From the NCBI GenBank assembly GCA_013407085.1, contig JACCGJ010010830.1:144468-208467 (forward strand): a stretch of DNA of 64,000 nucleotides, written 5' to 3'. This DNA is from Atriophallophorus winterbourni (lineage: Eukaryota > Platyhelminthes > Trematoda > Plagiorchiida > Microphallidae). Below the pieces are notes generated by a model. It saw only the letters and a list, made by a program, of their open reading frames with translations, was not told the DNA's origin and searched no databases. Made by a program: the position numbers and the translations under genes. Below, one piece after another: positions 10,690 to 21,776 of this stretch. Every line of letters begins with the position of its first letter. Within the stretch, counting starts at the first letter, position 1.

Positions 10690-11465
10690 CAATAAAATTT
10701 GTTAGAGCATTACTTCGTCTTAGTTCCTGGGATTCAACATGGATTCAGAATATCTACGACCGTGGTCTTCTCAAATATGTTTGATTTGTCCCGTTGGATT
10801 ATATATGAAAGTTTTGTGACTACTATGAATTCGTGGAAACCTGAATTGCACGTTGAACTGGCAGAATATATAAATCGACAGGCCAGCAAATTGTCAAGTA
10901 TCTTTTAAAAACTATTTAGAGAATTTTCGCTGTTACCGTTACCAAGTATATTGAACCAATACCTTCGCCTAAAAACGATGTATACAGTAGAGGTCTGGGC
11001 TCCTCTGCTGCGGAAAGATGTTGCTCGCTTTGTTACAACCTATCACAGAGCAACAAAGTTAGTGATGGGTCTTCGCAATGTTCCATTCATCGGAAGATTG
11101 TGACATCTTGGTGTATGTGACTTCACCTAAAAAAACATACGACGATATCTTTTGACATATTGAATTGTGTCTACCGAAAGACAAAAAGAAGAGAGAATGA
11201 TTTTTGGCGCTATTGTTTCGCCGCACAGGCTATATTTCTTTGGAAATCCCTACACAAACAGGTGGATGACTCCACTTGCCTTGCTAGTTTTAAGTGAAAT
11301 TGGACTTAAATATGCAAACAATGATCTTTTGTGAACCTCTCATTTGATATTCTCTTTCCTTTTTATACTATTACATTTTCGCCCTTTCATTCATACCGTA
11401 AACAACTGGTGTTGTAAAGCATTAGGCTTTTCAAACATAAATACTTGAATTATTGAAATCTCACC
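10690..11465 (+). pseudogene. CR1-like reverse transcriptase relic in M1
   Basis: Best-preserved relic of the element present in most main units. Near 10740 a QHGFR motif, typical of the finger/palm start of CR1-like reverse transcriptases, is readable. From about 10978 the C-terminal 'thumb' region is recognisable (VYTVEVWAP, then ATKLVMGLRNVPFI). The catalytic palm between them is missing. The final C-terminal block (cf. RRHLFAVRAIFLWKSLP in other units) follows near 11210, and the 3' end has a short TTGAAT-type tail. Many stops and indels; not functional. It is opposite in strand to the candidate micro-exons, inside an intron. Confidence 0.72.
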
Positions 11466-11908
11466 GTTTGCAAATTATTGTGAATTAAATTTTCAGAATT
11501 TGATTAGTGTAAAGACGAGACGAGTTTCGAGTGTCCTTTACGCTCGAAATAATTCATATTGGAAATGTTCCTAAATAAATCAGTGCAAACGTTGGACACA
11601 TCAGCAATTCGAAATTTTTGCCTGAATCGCATTGAATTATCTCATCAATTTAAAGATGATGCAATCTTTTTCATAAAAATCAATCAACATGAAAGTGATG
11701 CCGAATTTCCAATGAACACTGTTACAAATATTTTGGTCATACGTAGGGAATATCATCTGACTCATAACCTTGAAAAGCTGGCTGTAATATTTGCATATAT
11801 ATAGTCATTGACGGAAAATCAGATATAATATAATATTTATAAATTGCATCGCATTGTATGATTTCATAAATGCAACTATATCTTTATCAAGGAAAATATT
11901 TTAATTAC

Positions 11909-11923
11909 TGAGTAATCTACTGG
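11909..11923 (-). CDS. Candidate 15-nt micro-exon beta (M1)
   Basis: Acceptor AATTTACAG, CCAGTAGATTACTCA, donor GTAATT (weaker than other betas). Phase-1 full codons S R L L. The frame with one leading base has a TAG, which excludes it. Confidence 0.52.
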
Positions 11924-12357
11924 CTGTAAATTGATGAAAATGATCGAAACCGTATATGTTTTGTATTACCGTTATATGTATATGTAATTTAGGCTTAATT
12001 TTCAATATTGTGTCATATGATTAACATTTCATAATTTGAATTCGTTTATCTTAATTTTAGCAAAATATAAGCAATAGGAATTCAAATTCGATTGCCCCTA
12101 ATTTGAATGTTGTGCAATGCAGTAGGTTGCACAATATGTAGATTTATGCGGTGCCAAATCCTATTTAGTAAGAAGATAATAAGAAGCAAACAAACCCAAC
12201 AAAAGATATGCTATCACTCGTGAGAACTTATATACAAAAAAATAAACTTGATTTCAATTCAACGAATGTGTGCATTTTTTGCAATAGCAACATCGTGCAC
12301 ACTCGCAGAAGTATGATTTTGTTGAAATATCCACATAGCGAATAAATTTTCACTCAC

Positions 12358-12366
12358 CTCCCTTTC
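12358..12366 (-). CDS. Candidate 9-nt micro-exon alpha (M2)
   Basis: Acceptor ATTATAACAG, GAAAGGGAG, donor GTGAGT. Full codons K G. Confidence 0.6.
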
Positions 12367-12730
12367 CTGTTATAATTATTGCAATGAGAATGATTATATA
12401 TAACTTGAAGATAATTATCAACTAATTAATCGGAAGATAAATTAGCATAAGTCAAATTCTCGGAAGACATTTACGCAAACATACAAGAACTTTTACTTTT
12501 CGACCACAAATGTTAAACATTGTGATACAAGTATCGCAAAAATGGAAGTTTTCAAATCCTTGGAATATTACCTAACTGTGTAACTAAGACGTTTGAAAAA
12601 TTAGACCAATTTTGATTAAACTTTTGGGGAAATGAATGCTAATCGATTCAAATGAGTATAGAGGTTTCTATGATTTTCATATGTTTGGCGGTATAATAAA
12701 ATCTTCTATGTTTGATCTTTATTCGTGGAT

Positions 12731-12878
12731 TGGCTGTCAACATGAATACTCAATGTCCAATCTGAATGCAGTAGCTGTTAGTGTATCAATCTCTGTATTC
12801 TAATTTTTATTAATGGTTCATATGTTTGTTGACGTATAGTGAATACACATGTGTCTCTCTGATCTTGACTTTGCTACA
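12731..12878 (+). repeat. 5' LTR, 148 bp
   Basis: Starts TGGCTGTCAAC, ends TTTGCTACA. Same length as the 3' copy but with many substitutions, indicating an old insertion. Confidence 0.8.
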
Positions 12879-12949
12879 TGGTGAGGAGGATGATCGACGA
12901 GAAAATGTCGGATAGAACTGACAACGCCCGTTTTAGCGGCTTTTATGTT

Positions 12950-13260
12950 CGACTACCGCACCACTCGGAGTGGAAAGAGATGAAGATTTGGTAGAGAGTT
13001 GGAAACTGTGGAAGCAACAGTTTAGCGCCTTACGGACGTTGGCGAAACTGACCAATACCGATAAAGCGTATCAAATTACAACGCTGAGGAATGTGCTTTG
13101 TGATCACGCGATGAAGTTCATACAGTGTTTCACCTTTGATGGGAAACAATCTTCGTAAAGCTCAAAGAAATTTGCTTCGGTCGCGTAAACGATACATTTG
13201 AACGATATAAATTCAATTGACGTGTACAAGATGCCGATGAGCCGATCATTTGAAAAACGG
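12950..13260 (+). pseudogene. Gypsy-like gag fragment
   Basis: Remnant of the retroelement structural protein. An open stretch from about 12970 to 13158 contains SWKLWKQQF; after a frameshift the next conserved gag block (FERYKFN, then RVQDADEPI) is readable with an in-frame stop. Both blocks match the usual order in Gypsy gag proteins, where they precede the zinc knuckle, which is absent here. No protein is expected. Confidence 0.65.
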
Positions 13261-13272
13261 AAGGATGTGAAG

Positions 13273-13420
13273 TGGCTGTCAGCATGAATGCTCATTGTTC
13301 AATCAGAACCCAGTAGCTGTCAGTGTATCTATATATGCATTCTAATTTCCATGAATGGTTCACATGTTTGTTGACGTGCAGTGGATTCACATTTGTCGCT
13401 CTGATGTTGACTTTTCTACA
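13273..13420 (+). repeat. 3' LTR, 148 bp
   Basis: Starts TGGCTGTCAGC, ends TTTTCTACA; preceded directly by the purine-rich tract. Confidence 0.8.
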
Positions 13421-13765
13421 GTATGAACATTGGCTAAAATGAGTGTTATGATGCTCATTGTTTATATGTAACATTTTTAATGTCTGCGAGATATGTAACA
13501 ATATTTGAGACCGATATAAAATCCATAGTCATGAAGTGGAAGATTGCAATTTTGAGCTCACTGGTCGTCCCAACCTTCTCCAACATTAGTAGACAAGCGC
13601 AAATTTTCTGCACTTCTTCCATTGCTGTGACACTGCCTGGATCAGACTTGTTCGATTTCAAGCATTACACTTAATCTCAGATTTGTGGAGAAAATGTTTT
13701 AATTGCTGAAAATTGGACAACACGAATAAAGTCATTATATCCATCTTCTCCTGAATGGAATGATA

Positions 13766-14095
13766 TTAACAAGACACGCGGACATAACTTATTACTCTAC
13801 GTCCCAATTTCCTGTATTGATTGACGGCGCAATTGTTTCGCCGCACAGGATTTAATTCTTTGAAAATCCTTACCCAAACATGTGGTGGACTCCCCATGCC
13901 AATACTAAGTTTAAGCGAAATAGGAATTACATATGCAAACAATGATAATTTGTGAGCCTTACATTTGAGATTCTCGTTAATTTTTATACTATTACATTTT
14001 TCACATTTGCATTCATACCGTAAACGTGTGGTGTTGTGAAGCATTACATTTTTCAAACATAAATACTTGAATCCTCGAATCTTGAAATCCTACTC
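13766..14095 (+). pseudogene. CR1-like relic, 3' part, in M2
   Basis: Only the last C-terminal block and the 3' untranslated part of the relic remain (the DTRGHN-type segment, then CCGCACAGG and GAAAATCCTTACCC), ending in a CTTGAATCCTCGAATCTTGA tail. Confidence 0.65.
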
Positions 14096-14148
14096 GATTT
14101 TATCTCACAGATTGCAAATTATTATAAATAAATTTATCGGAATTCGTA

Positions 14149-14151
<3 letters not shown>

Positions 14152-14193
<42 letters not shown>
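14152..14193. repeat. TA microsatellite
   Basis: TA run with one C interruption, at the deletion junction of unit M2. Confidence 0.95.
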
Positions 14194-14660
14194 AAGGTTA
14201 ACAGATTGTTAGATATCTTTCAACATGTAAGTCATATGATTAACATTTTAACTATCAAATCGTCTATCTCAATGTTAGCAACATAGTATTGCAATATGGA
14301 ATTCGAATATGATTGCCACTAATTTGAATTTTGTGCAATTTAGAAGGTTGCACGATTGGTAGATTTATGCGGTGCCATTGATTCACTATTCACCATAAAT
14401 GTAGCTAGTCGTGTGAATCTTCACGTGCAAAGCCTCTCGTAAATATATTGCCACATCAACTTCAAAATTAATTTAATACGGAACAAACAAACCTAAATCA
14501 AACAAAAGTTATGCTATCACTCGTGAAAACCTTTATAAAAAAGTAAACTAATTTTAAATTCAACGAATGTGTGCTTTTTCGCAACAATGGCATTATGTAC
14601 ACTCGCAGAAGTTAATTGATTTTGTTGAAATATCTGCATAGCAAATTAAGTTTCACTTAC

Positions 14661-14669
14661 GGCCCTTTC
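14661..14669 (-). CDS. Candidate 9-nt micro-exon alpha (M3)
   Basis: Acceptor ATTATAACAG, GAAAGGGCC, donor GTAAGT. Full codons K G. Confidence 0.6.
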
Positions 14670-16477
14670 CTGTTATAATTATATGCAATGAGGATGATTA
14701 GATAGAACATGGAGATAATTTTCAATTCATTATTTAGAAGATAAATTAGCATAATTTTAATTAAGTGAAGACTTTTACTCAAAATATGTTACGTATATGT
14801 CAAGGCACGAGTAAACATTTCCTGCATCGGCAACATAAATAAATAAAATCAACATAATCTCGATTAATGGGGATACTTTCCTTGCAGGGATCTCACGTCC
14901 TCTAAAAATTCTTGTGCAAAGTTTGCAAACATGCATGACAATAAGTAAATTCTCAGTTTGTTCGCTACATTCCGAATACTGCTCATAATAGAAGCCAAAT
15001 AACATGATTTTCATATAAGAATCTTTAACAACTTATATTCACGCCCTCTCAATTAAAGCAGAGCATATGCCGGAGCTTCTAAGATAACAGATTCGTCGAA
15101 AATTGAAGAATGGGATCATCATACAATGATAGCTGCTACCATAGAAGCCACCTGTAAACTTAAAGTTTATATTTCTAAATTATTTAACACAAAATGCATT
15201 ACCAACAGGAATTTGATAATTTGTTTCATTGTACACCCTAAACTAATTTCGGTGCTACCTAAGAGCTTCTTTATCTAATAAAACGGAAAGATGTTAATAT
15301 AACAAAATATCTAAAATATGAATAAAATTTAATTAGTCTAAGGCAAATATGTAGCACAAAATATCAATGTATACCAAGGAAAATCTGTGATATTTGGTAT
15401 AGCATGAAATTCTCAGGAAATGAGACACAAATTGTCAAATTCACCATGGTTTTTGGATAGAATAATTAATACAAAAGAGAATCGACGCAGCGTTGTTCCG
15501 AAAACGTAGAAGAACTTTCACTTTTCGACCACAAAATGTTAAACATTGTGATCCAAGTATCGCACATGAGAATTGTTCAAATCCTTGGAATATTACCAAA
15601 CTTTTGTAACTGAGACGTTTGAAAAATGAGACCAATTTTGTTTTAAATTTGAGGAAATGAATGATAATTGATTCCAAGGAGTATAGAGGTTTCTATGATT
15701 TTCATATGTTTGGCGGCATAATAAAATCTTCTATAGTTGATTTAAAGTAACATTGTCGAACATGAGTGTTATCATGTTCAATATTTATAGGGAACAGAAT
15801 TAATGACTGCGAGATATGTTAAAATATTTGAGACTGGTATGGAGTTTATAATAATGAAAGGAAAGATTGAAATTTTTGAGCTGACTGGTCGTAGTAATGT
15901 TATCCAACATTAATAGAAAAAGGCAAATTGGATGCAGGTCTTGCACTGCTGTGACACTGTCCGTCTTGTTTGATTTTAAACATCCCAGGTAATCTCATAT
16001 TTGTGGAGAAAATGATTCAATTGCTGAAAATTCGACTACACGACAAAAGTGTTTTCATTCTTCTCCTGATTAGAGTAGCGCTGCCAGCTAAATCCAACGA
16101 TGGCTTACAATTCCGACGTGTATTCAAAAATTTTCAAGATTCCTTATATTGAATGTGCATTTGTTTGTCAATCACAGACAAATGATAGAGAGTTTAATCA
16201 TCAAAAGATTATAACCTTGCAAATGTGTCATACTTGAATCACATTATTCAATATATCACGAATACAAGGACAACTTTCCCACAAGGATAGTATTTCGCGG
16301 AATTCACTGTTCATTATCTTAGATATCTGAGAGAGAATTTTCAATAAAATTTGTTAAAGCATTACTTTTTCTTATTTGTTGTTATTCAAAATGGATTCTA
16401 ATTTTCTACGTCCGTGGTTTTCTCAAATATGTTGATTTGTCCCGCAGAATTATATATGAACGTTTTGTGACTACTAA

Positions 16478-16514
16478 CAATTAGTGGAAACCTGAAGTGC
16501 ACGGTGAACTGCTA

Positions 16515-16556
<42 letters not shown>

Positions 16557-16617
16557 TATTATATATATATATATATACTCTAGCAGTTCACCGTGCACTT
16601 CAGGTTTTCACTAATTG
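16478..16617. repeat. Long inverted repeat around a TA run
   Basis: Left arm 16478-16515 (CAATTAGTG...CTGCTAGA) and right arm 16579-16617 are reverse complements over about 38 bp with one mismatch, separated by a TA/AT run (16516-16577) that is itself self-complementary. Expected to form a long cruciform or hairpin. Confidence 0.93.
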
Positions 16618-16800
16618 GACTAATTCGTGAGCGAAATTGGACTTGCACATGCAAACAAAGATCATGTATAAGCGCTACATGTGATATTCTCATTTTTTAT
16701 ACTATTATATTTCTCACATCTTCATTTAGACCATAAAACTCTGGTGTTGTGAAGTATTTACCTTTTCAAAATTTAATCATTGAATACTTTGAATCCATGA
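16615..16800 (+). pseudogene. CR1-like relic, extreme 3' end, in M3
   Basis: After the hairpin only the last ~180 bp of the relic remain (GCGAAATTGGACTT and the TTGAATCC-type tail). The preceding ~600 bp seen in other units is absent. Confidence 0.6.
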
Positions 16801-17203
16801 ATCCTAATCGATTTGATCCCACAAATTAAAAATTATTGTAAATAAATCTATCGGAATTCGCTTAATTTAAAGACGAGACGCGTTTTGCGGTAATCTTTGC
16901 GCTCAATATAATTTATAGTGGAAATGTTCCCAAACAAATGCCGTTTCATCAGTGCAAACGTATGACTCATCAGGAATTCGAGATTCTTGCATGAATTGCA
17001 TCACTTATCTCATTTTAAATACAAATATTTGTGTCATATGTAGGGAATATCATCTAATTCAAAACCTTGAAGTGCTAACCAAAATATTTGCACATGTATC
17101 GTTATTGACGGATAATCGGATATAATATACTACTTATAATTTTGGAGCATTTTATGATTTTATAATAGTCACTATATATTCAACAAGAAAATATTTTACT
17201 TAC

Positions 17204-17218
17204 CGAATCCTTTTTTGG
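17204..17218 (-). CDS. Candidate 15-nt micro-exon beta (M3)
   Basis: Acceptor CAATATACAG, CCAAAAAAGGATTCG, donor GTAAGT. Full codons K K G F. Confidence 0.6.
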
Positions 17219-17737
17219 CTGTATATTGAAAAAAATTTTCGGAACTGAATATATTTTGTATTACCGTTATATTTATATATCATATACGTTTAATTTTCAA
17301 TATTGTGCCACATATTTATCATTTTAAAATTGGAATTCGTCTACCTTAACGTTAGCAAAATATTATAGCAATAGCAATAGGAATACAATTGCAACTCATT
17401 TGAATTTTGTGCAATTCCGAAGGTTGCACATTATGTATATTTCTGTTGTGCCATTGGTTCACTATTGACCATATATATATAGCCAGGCGGGTGAATCTTC
17501 ATGTTTACAGCCCCTCCTAAATATATTGTTAAATCTGCTTTAAAATGTTTGTAATATTAAGCAAACAAACCTACATCAAACAAAATCATGCTAACACGCG
17601 AAAAAACTATTTTAAAAACCAAATCTAAAATAAAAATCACGCAATGTGCGCATTTTTTCAATTATAGCATCGTGTACACTCGCAGACATTAAATGATTTT
17701 GTTGAAATATCCGCATAGCAAATTAATTTTCACTCAC

Positions 17738-17746
17738 CTTTTGTTA
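17738..17746 (-). CDS. Candidate 9-nt micro-exon alpha (M4)
   Basis: Acceptor ATTATAACAG, TAACAAAAG, donor GTGAGT. Full codons T K. The zero-lead frame would start with TAA, supporting the phase-1 assignment. Confidence 0.58.
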
Positions 17747-19810
17747 CTGTTATAATCATAAGCAATAAAAATGAAGATAATATTCATTTATTAATTTGGA
17801 AGATAAATTGCATAAGTTAAATTTACGGAAGACTTTTACTAAGACATATGTTACGTATGCGTCAAGGCAAGACAAAACAGTTCTAATCCTAGAACATTCA
17901 TGCCCACAAACGTTTTATAGAATATTATTGATTATATTATTCCAACGAAACGGTAAATTACATGTCAAATCGTTTTCGTTGAATACCTTGTGATGTAACG
18001 GACATAAATATATTCTAGATAAGCTCGATTTATGGAGTTACTTTCAATCCAGGGATCTTTCGTGTTCCAGAAATACTTCCGTAATGTTTTCGAACAAACA
18101 GTATAGCATGTTTCCATGACAATAGATAAACATTCAGCCCGTTTCCTGCATTACGTATATTGCTCATACTACAAGTCAAATAACTAGATTATTTTAATGC
18201 TCGTTGTAGTATTTTGAAACAAAATCCTCAATTACTGGATTTTGACATAATTGAATAATTATTTATATGTATTTATTGTCTTGTAGTATATGTATCATTG
18301 GGGAGTGCTACCAGCACGTCATTTATTCAAGTTCGTATGTAACAAGCCATGTGAGGAAAACCTTGCATTTATCATATGTAATGGTCTTTATCAAGTTATA
18401 TTTAATCGCTCTTAATAAACCAGAACATATTTCAGACCTACTAAGTTAACAGATTCGTCCGAAATTAAAGAACACGATCTCAATACAGTGATCGCTAATA
18501 CGATAGAAACCATATGTAAACTGGAAGGTCATTTTCTAGTCTATTTAACACTTGAAGCATCGTTAACATAGAATTCTTTAGTATTTCATTGTATACCCTA
18601 AAATAAATGTTGTGCAGCTTCACAGCTATTGAATCTAATGAAACAGATATATGTTAATATAACAAAATATCTAAAATTTGAATAACATTTAATTCGTCGC
18701 AGCCAAATTTTTTTCAAAATATCAATTTATTCAAAGGAAATATGTGATATTTGGGATAACATAAAATGCTCATGAAATGTGACATAATTTGACTATTGCA
18801 CTATGCTTTCTGAATACATTAATCAATACAATGTAAGTCGAAGCAGCGTTCGTTCGAATAAATACAAACACATTCACTTTTCGACAAAAAATTAAACATT
18901 GAAAAAACAATTATCACAAATGAGCATTGTTCCAATCTTTGGAATATATTTCAACTTTTGTAAGGTTGGAAAAATGCTACCAATTTTGTTTGAACTTTTG
19001 AGGAAATGAATGTTATTCGATTCCAAGAACTATAGAGCTTACTAGGATTTTCATGTTTTTGGCCGTATAACAAAAACTTCTATTTTTGATTTATATGAAC
19101 ATCGGCTAAAATTAGTGTCATAATGATCATTATTTATAAGGAACAATATTAACGTCCGCAAGATATGTGATGATATTTGATATCAATATGAAATCCATAA
19201 TCATGAAAGGGGAGAAAGCTATTTTGAACAGATTGGTCTTACCAACCTTATGCAACATTAGTGGACAATGGCAAATTATCATGAGTTCTTCTCTTTCTTC
19301 ACACTGCCTGGATCAGTCTTGTTTGATTTTAAACATTAAAGTTCATCTCAGATTTGTGGAGAAAATGTTTTAATTACTGCAATTTCGAGTACACGAATAA
19401 TGCTGTTTTCTTCTTCTTCAACTGAATAGACTGGCGATGCCAGTCGATTGCAACAATGTCTCAGAAGAACGACGTGTATTCAAAAATTCCATTTTTCAAG
19501 ATCAAAAAATGGGCATGTTATTGTCATCATAGACAAATGATAGCAAGTTTAATCATTAAAAGTTTATAATGTTGCACATGTGTCAAACATGAATCACATC
19601 AATCACATTCATAGGAATATAAGGACAACTTGCCACACACATATATCAAACCAAAGTTATGCCATCACTCGAGAATTAAATATATCAAAAATTTAAATCT
19701 AAATTAAAAATCAACGAATGTGTGCATTTTGCAATGCGAGCATCGTGCACACTAGCAAAAGTTCAATAATTTTGTTGAAATATCTGCATAGCAAATTAAT
19801 TATCACTTAC

Positions 19811-19819
19811 CGTCCTTTC
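19811..19819 (-). CDS. Candidate 9-nt micro-exon alpha-2 (M4)
   Basis: Acceptor ATTTAAACAG, GAAAGGACG, donor GTAAGT. Full codons K D. Second 9-nt exon of the long unit form. Confidence 0.58.
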
Positions 19820-20454
19820 CTGTTTAAATTATATGCAATGAGAGTGATTAGATATAACATGAATATAATTTTCAATTCATTATTTAGAAGATAAATTTGC
19901 GTAAGTTAAATTTACGGAAGACGTTAACTCAAGCATATGTTACGTAAGTGTCAAGGCAAGACTAAACACTGATAAGCCTATGAATTGTATGTCCATCAAC
20001 TGTTTCATCTGAAATGGTTGATTGTGCCTTTGGAAACGAACGAGAAATTATATGTTGAGCTATGATTAGCTTAGATTTTACATTTTTCACTTTATCTCAG
20101 ATTTGTGGAGAAAATGATTAACTTATAATCTCATTTTCTTTATCTTCTGAAAAAATTGATGGTGTCAGCCTAATTTAACAATGGCGCAGAAGAACGACGT
20201 GTATTCAAAAATTACATTTTTTAGATTGTTCATAATAAATGTTCATGTTTTTGTCAATCATAGACAAAAGATTGCAAATTTAATCATCAAATGTTTATAA
20301 CGTTGCAAACGTGTCATACTTGAATGACTATATTCAATATCATACGAATACAAGTACAACTTGGCCGCAAGAATAGTATTTCGTGTAATTTGCCATTTAT
20401 CCTCTTGGATAACTAATAACGAATTTTCAATGAAATTTGTTAGCGCATTCGTTT

Positions 20455-21255
20455 GTCTGAGTTTACCGGAATTCATCATGGATGCTAAATTACTATGAGC
20501 GTTGACTTCTCAAATATGTTTGATCAATCACATTGGAATATATATGAACGTTTGGTGACTACAATAAATTTGTTTAAAACTAAAGAGCACGCTGCACAGC
20601 AAGATTATATATCAACATTTTAACAGATTGTTATGTATCTTTGAAAATCATCCTGAAGATTTTACCCTGCACCGTTACCTATGATAATGACCATCTACCT
20701 TTCCCCTACGACGGTATATACGGTTGAGGTCGGTCTCCTTGGCTGTAAAAAGATACTACTTTCTTGGATACAACCTATCACAGAGCAAGAAAGTTAGTGA
20801 TGGGTGTTCGCAATGTTCCATTCTCCGAATGATATGACATTTGGGTATGTGACTTTGCTTAAATAAGATACGATGCGATATTATTGTGACATATAGAATT
20901 GTGTCTACCGATGGACATCCATTGAATCACTTGTTTGATGTGTGCGATCGGAACGTGACACGCGGACATACCTGTACTGATAGTCGGCGCCATTTATTCG
21001 CCGTACGTGCTATATTTCTTCGGAAATCCTTACGAAGAACATGTGGTGGACTCCCCGTGCCTGGCATTGTTTGAAGCGAAATTGGACAAATACATGCAAA
21101 CAGAGACGATCTCTGAGCCTTACATTTGATATTCTATTTTAGTTTAAAATATTATATTTTTCACATTTACATTCATAACAAAAACATCTGGCATTTTGAA
21201 ATATTAACCTTTTCAAACATATCCTTGATTCCTTGAATTCTTGAATCCTACTAGA
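20455..21255 (+). pseudogene. CR1-like relic in M4
   Basis: Same relic as in M1. The C-terminal block VTYRIVSTDGHPLNHLFD followed by the RRHLFAVRAIFLRKSL motif is readable near 20886-21030. No TA run at the usual site in this copy. Stops and frameshifts throughout the part upstream. Confidence 0.72.
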
Positions 21256-21707
21256 TTGGATCTCACATATTCTAAATTATCGTAGATACATTCGCTTACT
21301 GTAAAGACGATAGGCGTCTGAGGCAATCTCTACGTTCAAAATAATTTTTAGTGGAAATCTTCTTAAACACATTCCGTTGCATCAGTGCAAACGTACGGTA
21401 CGTCAGGCATTCGAAATTCTTGACTGAATCGCAGCAATTTACTAACATTTTAAGGTATTGCAATCGTTTTCATCAAAATCAATAAAAGCGAATCTGAAGC
21501 CGATATTTCGTAGATGCCTGTTACAAATACTTTGGCCATATGGAAGGAATATCATCCAATTCATAAATTTGAATGAGTTGGCTAAAATATATGCATATAT
21601 ATCATCATTAACATATAAACGGATATAATAGAATACTTATAAATTACATAGCATTTTATGAGTTTATACATGTAACTATATATTTATCAAGAAAATATTT
21701 CACTTAC

Positions 21708-21722
21708 TAACTGCTTTTCTGG
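21708..21722 (-). CDS. Candidate 15-nt micro-exon beta (M4)
   Basis: Acceptor AATTTACAG, CCAGAAAAGCAGTTA, donor GTAAGT. Full codons R K A V. Only about 55 bp from the CR1 insertion, which spares it. Confidence 0.6.
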
Positions 21723-21776
21723 CTGTAAATTGATGAAAATGATCGGAACCAAATGAGAATAATATTTTTCTCACAC

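Larger units (their letters stand above)
8404..12122. repeat. Main-array unit M1 (3.7-kb form)
   Basis: Starts with the family hallmark (GTTGCACAAT, then GATTTATGCGGTGCC). Holds one alpha (8713), one beta (11909) and a CR1-like relic (10690-11465). The rest is intron-like AT-rich DNA shared with other units. Short form: lacks the alpha-2 block. Confidence 0.85.
12731..13420 (+). mobile_element. Short Ty3/Gypsy-type LTR retrotransposon with gag remnant
   Basis: Two direct repeats of exactly 148 bp (12731-12878 and 13273-13420) begin TGGCTGTCA and end CTACA, the TG...CA form of LTRs. The 394-bp interior starts with TGGTGAGGAGGATG, in the place of a tRNA primer-binding site. It ends in purine-rich AAAAACGGAAGGATGTGAAG, in the place of a polypurine tract. 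It encodes broken gag: VESWKLWKQQF near 12990 and, in another frame, FGRVNDTFERYKFN near 13175, both typical of Gypsy-like gag. No protease, RT or integrase is present, so it is a non-autonomous, TRIM-like deletion derivative. No clear target-site duplication seen. Confidence 0.78.
12123..14344. repeat. Main-array unit M2 (deleted form)
   Basis: Only 2.2 kb although it contains the 690-bp LTR element. It has alpha (12358) and the 3' half of the CR1-like relic (13766-14095), but the expected beta position is lost to a deletion ending in the TA run at 14152-14193. Confidence 0.8.
14345..17419. repeat. Main-array unit M3 (3.1 kb)
   Basis: Hallmark start, alpha (14661), beta (17204). The relic region is largely replaced by a hairpin (16478-16617). 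Confidence 0.84.

Noticed and set aside
13480..13674. 64-codon open frame as a gene
   Set aside because: The homologous segment in other units is interrupted or shifts frame, and there is no recognisable domain.
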